A DNA stretch of 64,000 nucleotides from Alteromonas pelagimontana (GCF_002499975.2 NZ_CP052766.1:2294001-2358000); one strand, 5' to 3'. Positions 30,605-40,559 are shown, counted from the stretch's first letter. Notes: a model not told the origin generated them from the letters alone. Numbers and translations: made by a program.

Positions 30605-33600
30605 TTAAGAATCATATCTATTTCCCCAGCTTTTCCTTGCTACAGCATGATCTCTAAAATCAATAACGTTAGTTTCATATTCTGAGATATAGGGCTCTAT
30701 TCTTTCGCCTAGTCTTATTAATTCTTGGTTATTTCTATCACTCAATAAGTTCTCAATGTGCTGACAAACCTTAGCGAAAACAGCACTCACTCCAGCTTTC
30801 CCTAAATCATAAATGGCGTTTTCGATTAGTGGTTTTAAAGAATCGTCACCAGTAGCTTTGACTACTAAAGCGACAAATTCACTAAAAACAGACCCTTCAC
30901 TGATTTGGCTAGTTGCCCAAACTATCCCGCTATTCTTTCCATCATAAACTGGTAACCCGAATTCCTTTGAGACATTATCTAGCAAGTCCTTAATAGCAAG
31001 ACTACAGTCCAGTAGTGCTGGAGACATTATCCCGACTTCAGACAATTCCAAACTAACTCCCGTTGTAGTTAGCTCTTTTAAGTCTTCTATGTATGGCATA
31101 TCAGTTTTTAATTTAATTATACCTACCTCAGTGGCGTTTTCTAAGTAGGTAAATTGTGCAGATTTATATAGTTTGGGCGTGCCATCCAAAATTGGAGAAG
31201 GTAGTGCAGTAAGACTCTTTAAATTTCCATCAAGAATAAACGCCTTTAAAAATTTGGTTATTCGAAGATTTAATTTAAAAGGAGGGATTGAGTTACCTTC
31301 TATACTTTCAAAAAAAGATTTGGCTTTGACTTTATCTACAGTCTCTTTCAACGCATCAAAGCGACCAAAGTTATTTAAACTCTTCTCGTTAACAGTGTCA
31401 TTTAACAAGCTTATAAGTATGCTTTTATCTAAGCCAAGGGCATTTACTACGGCATTTATTTGTGAGTTTTCTGCACTGTCTTTGAAGGTGTTGATGTAAT
31501 CCCGAAAACTGTATCCTTCTACCAACTCGGCATCGCCGCGCTGAAAGTCATGCAAAAACAGTTTCGCATATTTTTGTTCTGTCTGGGTGAGTGATGCAAA
31601 CGATTTATGCAGCTCGTTAAGCGTTCTTTCGATGCTGGCTTGATCTTTGTGCTGATTCAGTTCTTTTAAATATTTATCAAAGCGACTATTCATATAATCG
31701 GCATCGATTTTACCGGTATCAATTTCGGTCAAGTAGCCACTGATATCGTAGGGCACCTCACGACCTCCGGTATTGCTGGTAATGTCAGCGTTGTCGGCTA
31801 ATTCTTTATAGCGCAGAGCAAGACCTAAGAACGTTTGTTCATCAACGGCCAGCGTTATTTTTCGATCACTATTTTCACCGCAGGTATGAGTAAGCTTATT
31901 CCAATGTAAGCCCTGTACCTTAGCGGCCTCTAAATGTTTGTTAAATACTTTAAATAAATCTGCAAATTTTGCGCAGGCCTCAACATCTTCTGGCAGTTTT
32001 TCAAAATTTGTCACACCGGCACTAATGAACAACTCGGTAATATCACCGAACAGTTCATTCATTGCTTCTAAGTTACTTTCTAGCCTATCAACAAATAACC
32101 CAATGGGTCTGTCGCCAGAGTATAGTTTTACCGCATCGTTAATATATTGCTCCATCGTATGCGGGTAACGATAGTAACGGATAACACCATGAGGCTTATC
32201 GGGGCCAAACAATCGATTGGTACGAGAGAAGGCTTGGATGATGTTTTGGTATTTAATTACCTTATCTAAATATAAGACATTCAGCCACTTGGAGTCAAAA
32301 CCGGTGAGCATTTGGTCTACAACAATCAATAAATCCAACTGTTTTGTAGGATCGGTATGAATACGCTCATAAGGTTTTTTGTGAGCAAGGCGTGCGGCTA
32401 GATCTTTCTTAAATGCTGCATGGCGGGCAAAATCAAAATCGTGGCCATAACGCGCATTATAGTCACGCATAATCTCATCCAAGCCATCACCTTTAAATGT
32501 TGGCCCTCGGTCGCCACTGCCGTCATTATCAATGTTAGGATCAAACAGTGCTGATACTTTTAAATCAGGCTTAGCAGCCTTTAGCAGACGGTAATAATCA
32601 ATGGCTTCAGCAATACTGTTAGTAGCCAAAATCGCATGAAACTTATTGCCTTGGCTTAGCACATCCCATTTGTGCAGAATATCTTCTACCACTTTGGCTT
32701 GGTGAGTCTCGCTTAGGTACTGACTTTTAGGTACGTAATCTTCAATACCTTTGTGGTATTTACCTGTAGCGTCTTTGTAGCCAGCCATAGGCACTTCATT
32801 CATAAAATAATTAAATTTTTTCTTTTTGGCAGGATTATCCATTGCTTCCGCTACAGATCCCGACTTAGCTTGCTCTAGGGCGACAGCCTGCCTTAAGTCA
32901 CCGTCCCTAAAAGTAGGCACTTTATAGGGATCAAAGCCGAGTACGTTACCATCGCGAATACCATCGGCTATGCTGTAGCGGTGCAACTCATTGCCAAATA
33001 CGGTACTGGTAGTATTGCCGTTTTTTTCATTTTCTTCTTGGATCGGCGTGCCAGTAAAACCAAAAAACAAGGCGCGGGGAAAGGTGCGTTTAATAATGAT
33101 CAGCATGTCGCCAAACGTTGAACGGTGCGCCTCGTCAATAATAAATACCAAGCGTTTAGCGCGGATTTTTTCAATATCTGCCGAGTTTGTTGCAGTGCCT
33201 TCATCATCCACTTCTTCAAAAATATTACTCATTTTTTGAATAGAGCTAACAATTAGAGTATCGGCTGGGGACGTGCTTTTTAGCTTAGTTACCAATACAT
33301 GAGTATTTTCGGTCGCTTGTACATCTTCACCATCGCCTGCAAAATTACGGTATTCCGCCAGCGACTGGGTGCCCAACTCGATGCGATCCATCAAAAAAAT
33401 GACTTTATCGGCATCTTTTGATTGGGCAATGAGCTGTGCTGATTTAAAGCTGGTCATGGTTTTGCCCGAACCTGTGGTATGCCAAACATATCCACCTAGC
33501 CTGTCTTTATTATTGGCACTGCCCAGTTGTTGCCAGTTGGTTTTGGCTACCTTATCCGATATCGCATTGGCGGCGTAATACTGATAACTGCGCATCACTT

Positions 33601-34384
33601 TAAGCACACCATCGGTATCATCGGCAACGGTGTAAAAGCCAATCAACTGGTGCGCCATGGGAATGGATAACAGTGTCGAGGCAATATCTTTCCAATGGTT
33701 CATGGGCTCGTTGTTAAAATCGGCCCAATTGAATTGGTAATCTGGGTTAAACTTGCCATCTAGCCCTGGGTTAGCAAAGTATTTGGCCTCATTAGGCTCC
33801 ATGGCGACAAACACTTGAATGAGTGAAAACAGCCCACTAAAAATACCTTCTTTGGAATACTTTTCGATTTGGTTAACCGCTTGGCTAACTGGCACGCCAC
33901 TGCGTTTAAGTTCAACATGAATGACCGGCATACCGTTAATCAGTAACAACACATCACCACGTCTGTCATTACGCAGTGGGCTGCCGCGTTCAAATTTCGG
34001 CTGCTGGACGATTTGGTAACGGCTTTGACCAGCAGCAATTTCTTGGCGATCATAGATTTTTAGGCTGACTTTTTTGCCAAGATGCAAGGCATCGGCGGGG
34101 TTATCGCGCTTAATGGCTACCGTTTTGCCGTTAATTAACCCATTGAGTTTAAGCGGTGTTTTTAGCTCTTTGATCTGCTCAATAATCTGCTGCATTTCCG
34201 TTGCCGTCAGCGGCACATCATTTAAGCGGTCTTGCTGGCGATTGTTTTCAAATAAAATGTTCGCCCAGTTTTGCAGTAAGTCCGCTTCGGTTTTGTTTTT
34301 GAGTACCTCAGGCTCCCATCCCTTATGAGTAAGCACCTCGATAAAGGCCTGCTCAAATTGTGCTTCGGTTTTAAACGTCGTCAT
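30605..34384 (-). CDS. hsdR: Type I restriction endonuclease subunit R
   Basis: A 1259-residue HsdR. The nuclease core is GDVLLLINGMPVIHVELK, with Asp144, Glu158 and Lys160 forming the PD-(D/E)xK site. The translocase motor follows with Walker A TTGSGKT (about residue 305), the DEAH box in FIIDEAHRST, GFTGTPI and the motif VI region IIQAFSRTNRLFG. It cuts DNA after translocation when the HsdM/HsdS sites are unmethylated. It is last in the mrr-hsdM-hsdS-hsdR cluster, 14 bases after hsdS. The frame is intact, so the system may be functional. Confidence 0.96.
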   Translation of the reverse strand: MTTFKTEAQFEQAFIEVLTHKGWEPEVLKNKTEADLLQNWANILFENNRQQDRLNDVPLTATEMQQIIEQIKELKTPLKLNGLINGKTVAIKRDNPADALHLGKKVSLKIYDRQEIAAGQSRYQIVQQPKFERGSPLRNDRRGDVLLLINGMPVIHVELKRSGVPVSQAVNQIEKYSKEGIFSGLFSLIQVFVAMEPNEAKYFANPGLDGKFNPDYQFNWADFNNEPMNHWKDIASTLLSIPMAHQLIGFYTVADDTDGVLKVMRSYQYYAANAISDKVAKTNWQQLGSANNKDRLGGYVWHTTGSGKTMTSFKSAQLIAQSKDADKVIFLMDRIELGTQSLAEYRNFAGDGEDVQATENTHVLVTKLKSTSPADTLIVSSIQKMSNIFEEVDDEGTATNSADIEKIRAKRLVFIIDEAHRSTFGDMLIIIKRTFPRALFFGFTGTPIQEENEKNGNTTSTVFGNELHRYSIADGIRDGNVLGFDPYKVPTFRDGDLRQAVALEQAKSGSVAEAMDNPAKKKKFNYFMNEVPMAGYKDATGKYHKGIEDYVPKSQYLSETHQAKVVEDILHKWDVLSQGNKFHAILATNSIAEAIDYYRLLKAAKPDLKVSALFDPNIDNDGSGDRGPTFKGDGLDEIMRDYNARYGHDFDFARHAAFKKDLAARLAHKKPYERIHTDPTKQLDLLIVVDQMLTGFDSKWLNVLYLDKVIKYQNIIQAFSRTNRLFGPDKPHGVIRYYRYPHTMEQYINDAVKLYSGDRPIGLFVDRLESNLEAMNELFGDITELFISAGVTNFEKLPEDVEACAKFADLFKVFNKHLEAAKVQGLHWNKLTHTCGENSDRKITLAVDEQTFLGLALRYKELADNADITSNTGGREVPYDISGYLTEIDTGKIDADYMNSRFDKYLKELNQHKDQASIERTLNELHKSFASLTQTEQKYAKLFLHDFQRGDAELVEGYSFRDYINTFKDSAENSQINAVVNALGLDKSILISLLNDTVNEKSLNNFGRFDALKETVDKVKAKSFFESIEGNSIPPFKLNLRITKFLKAFILDGNLKSLTALPSPILDGTPKLYKSAQFTYLENATEVGIIKLKTDMPYIEDLKELTTTGVSLELSEVGIMSPALLDCSLAIKDLLDNVSKEFGLPVYDGKNSGIVWATSQISEGSVFSEFVALVVKATGDDSLKPLIENAIYDLGKAGVSAVFAKVCQHIENLLSDRNNQELIRLGERIEPYISEYETNVIDFRDHAVARKSWGNRYDS

Positions 34385-34398
34385 GGTGGTGCTCCCTG

Positions 34399-35631
34399 CT
34401 AAACAAACATTTTGCTCAAGCAGGCTTGCTTGATGTTATTAAGTTTGGTGATTTGTTGTTGGTGTTGATTTATTAGAGCATCAAGTTTTTGGAAGTAGCT
34501 GCCGATTTTTTCTTGCTCCAATAAACTGGGCATATATGTTTTTATATCCATAACTTTCGTTTTTGAGATATTGTAACGAGACACACCTTGAGCTAGAAAT
34601 ATCACTTGCTTTCTAAAGGAGCTTGCTCGAAGCATATAAGCTAAGTAAACGCTATCAATCTTTTGCTTTGGTCTATATCCGAAACAAAAGCTATTTAGAT
34701 AAACGTTTTTAGCTTCGCCCATCCAAATAGAAGACATTCCAACCTCTTCAGGCGTTTCAGAAGAGGTTGTAAAAAAAACATCTCCTTTTACTACTTCGTT
34801 TTGACTTTCATCAATCTCTACTGGTTCAACCAAACTTTCATTTGAAATTGCGTTCGCAAATACATTCATATACGTTACAAATCTGGCTTGTCCATGTCCA
34901 AAATCATGTTTAGTTTTACCAGCCAACCCTGTAAATGTTTCACCAAACTCACCTAGCGTCCTCTCCTCCCACTCCCCACTAAACCCTTTAAAGCGGATTT
35001 CTGGGATGGTTTCGCCTTGTTTGGGGAACATCTTTTCCAGCATGGCTTTTTTGATGTTGCTAAGCTTTTCATGCTTTTGTTGGTGTTGATTGATTAGGCT
35101 ATCGAGTTTTTGGAAGTGATTTGTTATCGCATTTTGTTCTGCCACATCTGGGATTTTGATAGATCTACTTTTCCAGTCAGAAACATCAAAAACTAATTTT
35201 TCAATATCGACCCCATAAGAACTAATGAAAAAAAGCTTGTGTATTTCAGGTCTTTTTGAAATCACAGTCCAAAATTTGGCAGTTATTTCATCACTATCTG
35301 TTACGACAAGATACTCATTAGATACAACAGCATTGTCTAAACTCTCTGGTACAATCCCATTGGCACCATGAACAACTTGCCGCTTTGAAATTAAGTAATC
35401 ACCAGATTTAATCCCAAAATAGTTTTTTACTAATATATCTTTTCCTTTCAGTGAAGCTCTAGCCACAACACCTTCGTTGCGACGCTTCACGGTCACCAAT
35501 TGATATAATTCGTTATCGAGCAGCTCAACTGGGCGTCTTGTCTCAGCTAAAATACTTCCAATTCCTTTATCTTGCCAATCACCACTAAAGTTCTCGAAGC
35601 GAATGTCTGGTGCCTTCGTCTGAATGGTCAT
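34399..35631 (-). CDS. hsdS: Type I restriction specificity subunit S
   Basis: A 410-residue HsdS with two target-recognition domains, each followed by a helical spacer. The internal duplication is obvious: PDIRFENFSGDW near the N-terminus matches PEIRFKGFSGEW near residue 215, and KLDSLINQHQQKHEKLSNIK matches KLDALINQHQQQITKLNNIK at the C-terminus. The two TRDs are different, so the target is a bipartite asymmetric site. The duplicated spacer is also repeated at DNA level. It lies one base downstream of hsdM. Confidence 0.95.
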   Translation of the reverse strand: MTIQTKAPDIRFENFSGDWQDKGIGSILAETRRPVELLDNELYQLVTVKRRNEGVVARASLKGKDILVKNYFGIKSGDYLISKRQVVHGANGIVPESLDNAVVSNEYLVVTDSDEITAKFWTVISKRPEIHKLFFISSYGVDIEKLVFDVSDWKSRSIKIPDVAEQNAITNHFQKLDSLINQHQQKHEKLSNIKKAMLEKMFPKQGETIPEIRFKGFSGEWEERTLGEFGETFTGLAGKTKHDFGHGQARFVTYMNVFANAISNESLVEPVEIDESQNEVVKGDVFFTTSSETPEEVGMSSIWMGEAKNVYLNSFCFGYRPKQKIDSVYLAYMLRASSFRKQVIFLAQGVSRYNISKTKVMDIKTYMPSLLEQEKIGSYFQKLDALINQHQQQITKLNNIKQACLSKMFV

Positions 35632-35632
35632 C

Positions 35633-38242
35633 TTAAGCGCCCTTTAATAAGCTAGTAAGTTCAGCTAAGCCTTGCAGATCAAACTCATTACCAGTGAGTT
35701 CTCCCATCATGTCGGCCAGCTCGATCTCAGTGGTTTTAATCTCATTCGCCACTTGCGAATAGGTGACGGCGTATTTATCGGCAAGAGCTTGTACTTGGCT
35801 GGTCAACTGAGTAATCACGGCATTTGGCATGGCAGCAAGCTCTTGGCTTAACGGTGTGATCCATTTTAGGTGCAGCAATTCATTGACTTGATCATCGGTT
35901 AAGCCTTCGATGGTGGTTTTGGTTTTTAAGTGCAACGCGATTTGTGCTTCTTTGACCGCTTTTTTCAGAGCTTTTTCTTCATCGATGAGTTTATTGGCCT
36001 TAATGATTTTTGCTTTATAACTTTCCTCTGGCTCAGGGCTGTCGGCTGAGAACTTAGTTTTGGTCTCTTTTTGCTCTTTTAGGAAAGTTTTCGCCGCCTT
36101 GGCGACTTCGGCATTGGCAAAGCCGTCTTTGCTTTCTTTTACCGTGTCTTGCTCTTTGTCTTCTTCGCTTAGTGATTCGAGTATTTCTTCCAGCGAGCTG
36201 GCGATTTCGACAAGGCGGTTTTCTTGTTTTGCCAGTGCCGCTAGGTCATCTCTCAAGTAGGTTTGTTGTACTAAATCAAATGGCATGATGTGGCCTTTCC
36301 AGCCATCTTGTACTTCGGTGTCTTTGCCCTTAACTTTTTTAACCACGATATTGGGGTCAACTTGCTTAGTGGCGGCGAAGCCTTCGGTTTGCATCACTTC
36401 CAAATCGGTACTGATAACTTGCCATTGGTTGTTTAGAAATTGATAGGCTTGGTATTTGTCGATGAGGGCAACGCTGCTTAAGCGATTAAATAGTTCAGCG
36501 CTTAATTCAGGCTCTTGCTGGTTACGGTTAACATCTTGCCAGCCTTGAATAAGCGTATTGTTTAAATAGTCATCAAAACCAGCAAAAGCTTGGTTATAAG
36601 CACTGATAAACTCGATGACTTGTGAGTGCTGGGTAATGGTTGCATTAACGTCTTGTTTAGCAATGGCTAATTCACTGTAGGCGGCAGACTTGGCCACAAA
36701 CAGCGCATCATGCAACTGCGGGAATGATTGCCAATATTGGTGTAACTGCGCAATTTCGCTATTGGGGATGCCACCTAGCATAGTGGCGTGTAAATCCCAG
36801 CTTTCAGCGGCAGGTGACGAGTCTACATAACGCGGAATATTTAAGTTGTAGCCATTGTCGCGCAGGGTTTGCTTACTCACCACTTGCGAGAATTTTTCGA
36901 TGCTGTCGCGGTTAATGACCGCATCAACAACACGCTTGATGTCACTGGCTTGCAGTTTATTGTTTTTGCCTTCTTTAACAAAGTGCTTGGAGGCATCCAC
37001 AATCAGTACATCGGTATTTTGCCTTTTTTGTTTGAGCACCAAAATGACGGTAGGAATACCTGTGCCAAAAAAGATGTTAGCCGGTAAGCCGATAATGGCA
37101 TCGATGTGGTTTTGCTCAATTAATTGCTTGCGAATTTCACCTTCTTCACCGCCACGGAACAACACCCCATGAGGCAAGACAATGGTCATAATGCCATCGG
37201 GTTTTAGGTGGTAAAGGTCGTGTAGCAAAAAGGCAAAATCGGCTTTGGTTTTAGGCGCTAAGCCAAAACGCGAATAACGTGGGTCGCTGTCTTTAAAACT
37301 TGGGTCCCAAGGTTGCGAGTAAGGCGGGTTAGACACGACCGCATCCACATACAGCGCATGATAAGTACCTTGCGGATCGTTTTCATCAAAGTAGGGCCAA
37401 TCGTCTTCTAAGGTGTCACCGTTACGGGTTTTGATGTTGCTGGCTTTAATGCCGCGCATGATCAGGTTCATACGGGTCAAGTTATAGGTATTGGCTTTCA
37501 GCTCTTGGGCATAATAGGTAATGCTGTCTTTGCTTTTGGCGTATTTTTCGACCGCTTCACCAATATTGATCAGTAACGAACCTGAGCCAGACGTTGGGTC
37601 GTAAATCTCGATGGTGTCTTTGTGTTTTAATTCGTGGGCGATGATGTGCGACATCAGTACCGAGACTTCATGCGGCGTGTAGAACTCACCGGCTTTTTTA
37701 CCGGCATTGGCGGCAAATTTTTCAATCAGGTATTCATAGATGTAACCCAGTACGTCATAGCCTTGCTTACCGTTCATTGGGATACTTTTGATTAAATGCA
37801 GTAGGTCACTAATGGCTTTTGTACGCTTACCTGCGCTTTCACCCAGTTTGCTAAGACCCGTTTCGAGTGTGGTGAAAATACCTTCAAACAATTTTTTGTA
37901 GGTAGGCGAAATCAAACGGCTAAAGGCGGATAGCGCATCGCGCACGTTAGACTCGTCAAAGTCGAATGCAGGATCAACCCAAGTAGCAAACAAATTATCG
38001 TAAGCGATGAAATAACCTAGATTGTCTTGAATGTACTTGACCGTGTCCGCGTCTTCTTCATTGAGGGCTTTAATGTCTTCAGGTGTCATGCCCTCTTTGG
38101 TGACAAACTGAACTAACTGGTCGCTCAGGTACTTGTAAAAAATGAAACCTAAGATGTAATCTTTGTATTCGTTAGCTTCGATTTTTGAGCGCATCTGGTT
38201 GGCTGATTCCCAGATTTTTGTGGCCAGTTGTTGTTTGTTCAT
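35633..38242 (-). CDS. hsdM: Type I DNA methyltransferase subunit M, long form
   Basis: An 869-residue HsdM. The N-terminal helical HsdM domain (residues 1-150) is followed by the adenine methyltransferase core with the AdoMet motif DPTSGSGS at 215-222 and the catalytic NPPY at 305-308, plus GEFYTPHEVS. It is about 350 residues longer than the classical form near 500-520; the extra C-terminal part contains charged coiled-coil-like helices (for example KEQDTVKESKDGFANAEVAK) and conserved-looking Gln/Leu-rich segments. It methylates adenine in the HsdS target. It is 48 bases after mrr on the same strand. Confidence 0.95.
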   Translation of the reverse strand: MNKQQLATKIWESANQMRSKIEANEYKDYILGFIFYKYLSDQLVQFVTKEGMTPEDIKALNEEDADTVKYIQDNLGYFIAYDNLFATWVDPAFDFDESNVRDALSAFSRLISPTYKKLFEGIFTTLETGLSKLGESAGKRTKAISDLLHLIKSIPMNGKQGYDVLGYIYEYLIEKFAANAGKKAGEFYTPHEVSVLMSHIIAHELKHKDTIEIYDPTSGSGSLLINIGEAVEKYAKSKDSITYYAQELKANTYNLTRMNLIMRGIKASNIKTRNGDTLEDDWPYFDENDPQGTYHALYVDAVVSNPPYSQPWDPSFKDSDPRYSRFGLAPKTKADFAFLLHDLYHLKPDGIMTIVLPHGVLFRGGEEGEIRKQLIEQNHIDAIIGLPANIFFGTGIPTVILVLKQKRQNTDVLIVDASKHFVKEGKNNKLQASDIKRVVDAVINRDSIEKFSQVVSKQTLRDNGYNLNIPRYVDSSPAAESWDLHATMLGGIPNSEIAQLHQYWQSFPQLHDALFVAKSAAYSELAIAKQDVNATITQHSQVIEFISAYNQAFAGFDDYLNNTLIQGWQDVNRNQQEPELSAELFNRLSSVALIDKYQAYQFLNNQWQVISTDLEVMQTEGFAATKQVDPNIVVKKVKGKDTEVQDGWKGHIMPFDLVQQTYLRDDLAALAKQENRLVEIASSLEEILESLSEEDKEQDTVKESKDGFANAEVAKAAKTFLKEQKETKTKFSADSPEPEESYKAKIIKANKLIDEEKALKKAVKEAQIALHLKTKTTIEGLTDDQVNELLHLKWITPLSQELAAMPNAVITQLTSQVQALADKYAVTYSQVANEIKTTEIELADMMGELTGNEFDLQGLAELTSLLKGA

Positions 38243-38290
38243 CGTTTACCTTGCTATTGATTCTTATTAATTGCTTAGTTGATGTCATAG

Positions 38291-39232
38291 CTAAGCTTCA
38301 AAAAATTCTTCGTCTATTTTCTTCAGGTACAAGACCTGCTCATCACGGCTGCCGATATTGTATCGCAACATGAGCTTGGCAAGCTCTTTACCGTTAATCA
38401 GTACAATTCGATTGCCTAAGTTCTGCGCGGTTTCGATAGCTGATTGAGTGAAGCCGGATGTAGTAATGAAAATGCCTTTTTGCGCCCGTTTGAGATTGAG
38501 TGCACCAAAGAAGTCACGGATATCACCGGCACTGACATTATTGCCCTCTGCGTAACGCTTGGCCTGAATGTAGATTTGGTCAACGCCCAGCGGGTCTTGG
38601 TCAATTACACCGTCCACGCCGTTATCGCCGGTTTTCCCTAGCGCATGGGCTGCGCCTTCCCCTGTACCGCCATAACCCATGGCGAGTAATAAATCGATAA
38701 GCAGTCTTTCAAAAAACTCAGGGGTCACTTTGCGGGTTCTCTGAAGAATGTCTTCCGTAAGTGCTTCATTTATCTTTTTATACGCGGCGCGTAACGCTTC
38801 ATCGGGAGTAATGTCATCGTCGTCATCGGCAATTTCCTGCGTAGGGAGCACTTCTCCTGATTCATTCGCATCGTCATTGCTCTTTGTTTTAAAGGCAATG
38901 AATTCGTCAAACTGCTTCAGGTACGCGTTATTGATAGGGCTGTTACTTTGAACGGCCTGTATGCCGCGCTCTGTAATGATAAAGTGTGCCCGGCGGGTGG
39001 CTTCGAGCAGCCCAGCCTTGGTCAAATAGGTACGTGCCCAACCTATGCGATTATCAATCACGAGTTGTCTACCACTGGGGAGGGTTTCACTGCGTTCTTC
39101 TTCGGTGAGCTGAAAGTGGTCGGCCAGGGCATTAATCACATCCCGAAGCTTTATTTCATTCTCGCCTTGTTGCTTTGCTTGATAGGCAATTTCCAAAAAA
39201 GGGCGCATAAACTGCTGGTAGTTGGGTATCAC
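38291..39232 (-). CDS. mrr: Mrr-type restriction endonuclease
   Basis: A 313-residue Mrr-family protein. An N-terminal winged-helix Mrr_N domain (MIPNYQQFMRPFLEIAYQA, about 1-95) is joined by an acidic linker to a C-terminal PD-(D/E)xK nuclease domain: ERLLIDLLLAMGYGG, DNGVDGVIDQDPLG and YIQAKRY (the Asp, then Gln-x-Lys variant), and GIFITTSGF. Mrr enzymes cut methylated DNA, which is notable beside an adenine methyltransferase: it must tolerate the local hsdM modification or have a different specificity. It is first in the cluster. Confidence 0.93.
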   Translation of the reverse strand: MIPNYQQFMRPFLEIAYQAKQQGENEIKLRDVINALADHFQLTEEERSETLPSGRQLVIDNRIGWARTYLTKAGLLEATRRAHFIITERGIQAVQSNSPINNAYLKQFDEFIAFKTKSNDDANESGEVLPTQEIADDDDDITPDEALRAAYKKINEALTEDILQRTRKVTPEFFERLLIDLLLAMGYGGTGEGAAHALGKTGDNGVDGVIDQDPLGVDQIYIQAKRYAEGNNVSAGDIRDFFGALNLKRAQKGIFITTSGFTQSAIETAQNLGNRIVLINGKELAKLMLRYNIGSRDEQVLYLKKIDEEFFEA

Positions 39233-39549
39233 TGATACATCCTTTTGCTCTTGTTGATACCGCCTATTCGACGCGTTGAACCGTTAAATGAGGCGTACCT
39301 TTTGTTCTTTTTGTAGGACAGGTCGTCCAAGACCATCGCCTATCTTACACAATTTACGCAATTTAACGAGTGATTGTAGGCGTGTTACCGGTCAATTCAC
39401 CGTATTTATTCAATCGCCATTTTTATAAAAATTGATATAAGAAGTCTTAAAAACGACAGCAAGGTTAAAAGCCAATATATTATGTTTTCATTGTTTCTTT
39501 ATAAAACAAGGCGTTGTCTTTTTAATATCAAAAAATGCGATTTTTATAA

Positions 39550-39590
39550 AAAATTACGATTTTTGACAGGAAGCGTAATTTTCGTATATT
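39550..39590 (+). promoter_or_regulatory. tnsA operon promoter embedded in an inverted repeat
   Basis: TTGACA (39563-39568) and TATATT (39585-39590) are 16 bases apart, a good sigma70 promoter. The inverted repeat AAAATTACG (39550-39558) and CGTAATTTT (39574-39582) straddles the -35 box, an arrangement expected of an operator. The whole 502-base stretch 39233-39734 between mrr and tnsA is AT-rich and otherwise has no gene visible; the leader from about 39597 to 39734 is 138 bases. The regulator is not known. Confidence 0.65.
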
Positions 39591-39734
39591 ATTGTTTTAT
39601 AAAGATAAATTTGATCTTCGGATTAATTTTGTCTACGCTATTCCTGATTCAATAACGGATAGCTAAAATGCAAAATCAATTCTCAATACTCGCTTTAATC
39701 TTTTCCCTGAACTTTCATTTCTCGAGATAAATTC

Positions 39735-40559
39735 ATGGGAAAGAAATTCAAAGGTTGCACGTTAGCGCGGCAAGACGGTTGGTATAAATCGCATCGCGAA
39801 AGCTTTGAGTCAGGGCGAGTGTATGAGCCGTTCTTGCGCACTGATGATGTGCCGAGTCATGGTGTTAAAAGTAAAGTGCCACATTTTCGCGATACCACGC
39901 GGTTAGTACATGTACTCTCACTCAACGAGCTGTGGATGTACCTGCATCTGGCCAATAACCCTTTTGTCATTGATGTCTATGAGCAATACGCCATTCCGCT
40001 CGACACATCGTTAGCTATTGCTGACATGCTTGAAGTGAAGCATCCCGTCTACGCTGATACGCGTGTACCTATCATCCAAACCATTGATTTTATGGCGCGT
40101 ATGATGAATCCAGAAATTGGTGAGGAGTGCTTAAAAGCCTTTCCGGTGAAGCAGCCGGAGGACGCTCAAAAGCTGAGAACCGCTGAGAAGCTCGCGTTGC
40201 AAGAAGGCTATTGCCGCCTCGAAGACATTGAATATGAGTTAATCACAAGCGACGTGCTGCGTACTGTACATAGCCAAAACTTAGATACGTTGTACCGACA
40301 TCGTGATTTACCTGTGTTTCTCGAGCGCGTGGCCAATCGTTGGCTGCCGAACTTTTTCGGCGCGTTGTCTGATGACCGGCATGCTAGAGCGGCCCACCTG
40401 GTTGAGCGAGCAAGTCTCGCGACTGGCGTGAATTACGACACCGGCATATCGATTTTCTATAACGCGCTGTGGCACAAGCAAATCCGCTTCAATTGGTCGC
40501 AGTACTTACGCTTGGAAAAAGCCGCATCGGATTTGGGGTTAGGTGCGCATGCTGCCTAG
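39735..40559 (+). CDS. tnsA: TnsA transposition endonuclease
   Basis: A 274-residue TnsA. The N-terminal restriction-like nuclease domain contains the expected acidic and Lys residues: Glu65 (SLNELWMYL), Glu83 (VYEQYAIPL), Asp118 (IIQTIDFM) and Lys139 (FPVKQ), and the phrase LEVKHPVYADTRVPIIQTIDF closely follows the family pattern. The C-terminal half is the winged-helix TnsA_C domain that contacts TnsC. TnsA cuts the 5' strands at the transposon ends so that the element moves by cut-and-paste. The stop overlaps the start of tnsB by 11 bases. The ribosome site is weak (GAGA). Confidence 0.93.
   Translation: MGKKFKGCTLARQDGWYKSHRESFESGRVYEPFLRTDDVPSHGVKSKVPHFRDTTRLVHVLSLNELWMYLHLANNPFVIDVYEQYAIPLDTSLAIADMLEVKHPVYADTRVPIIQTIDFMARMMNPEIGEECLKAFPVKQPEDAQKLRTAEKLALQEGYCRLEDIEYELITSDVLRTVHSQNLDTLYRHRDLPVFLERVANRWLPNFFGALSDDRHARAAHLVERASLATGVNYDTGISIFYNALWHKQIRFNWSQYLRLEKAASDLGLGAHAA

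Noticed and set aside
39440-39466. Residual transposon end next to tnsA (TAAAAACGACAGCAAGG)
   Set aside because: Resembles the end motif only in part and lacks the AACGAAGAC core; not strong enough to place an end here.
39668-39730. 20-residue leader peptide before tnsA
   Set aside because: MQNQFSILALIFSLNFHFSR is open but lacks a ribosome site or attenuator structure.
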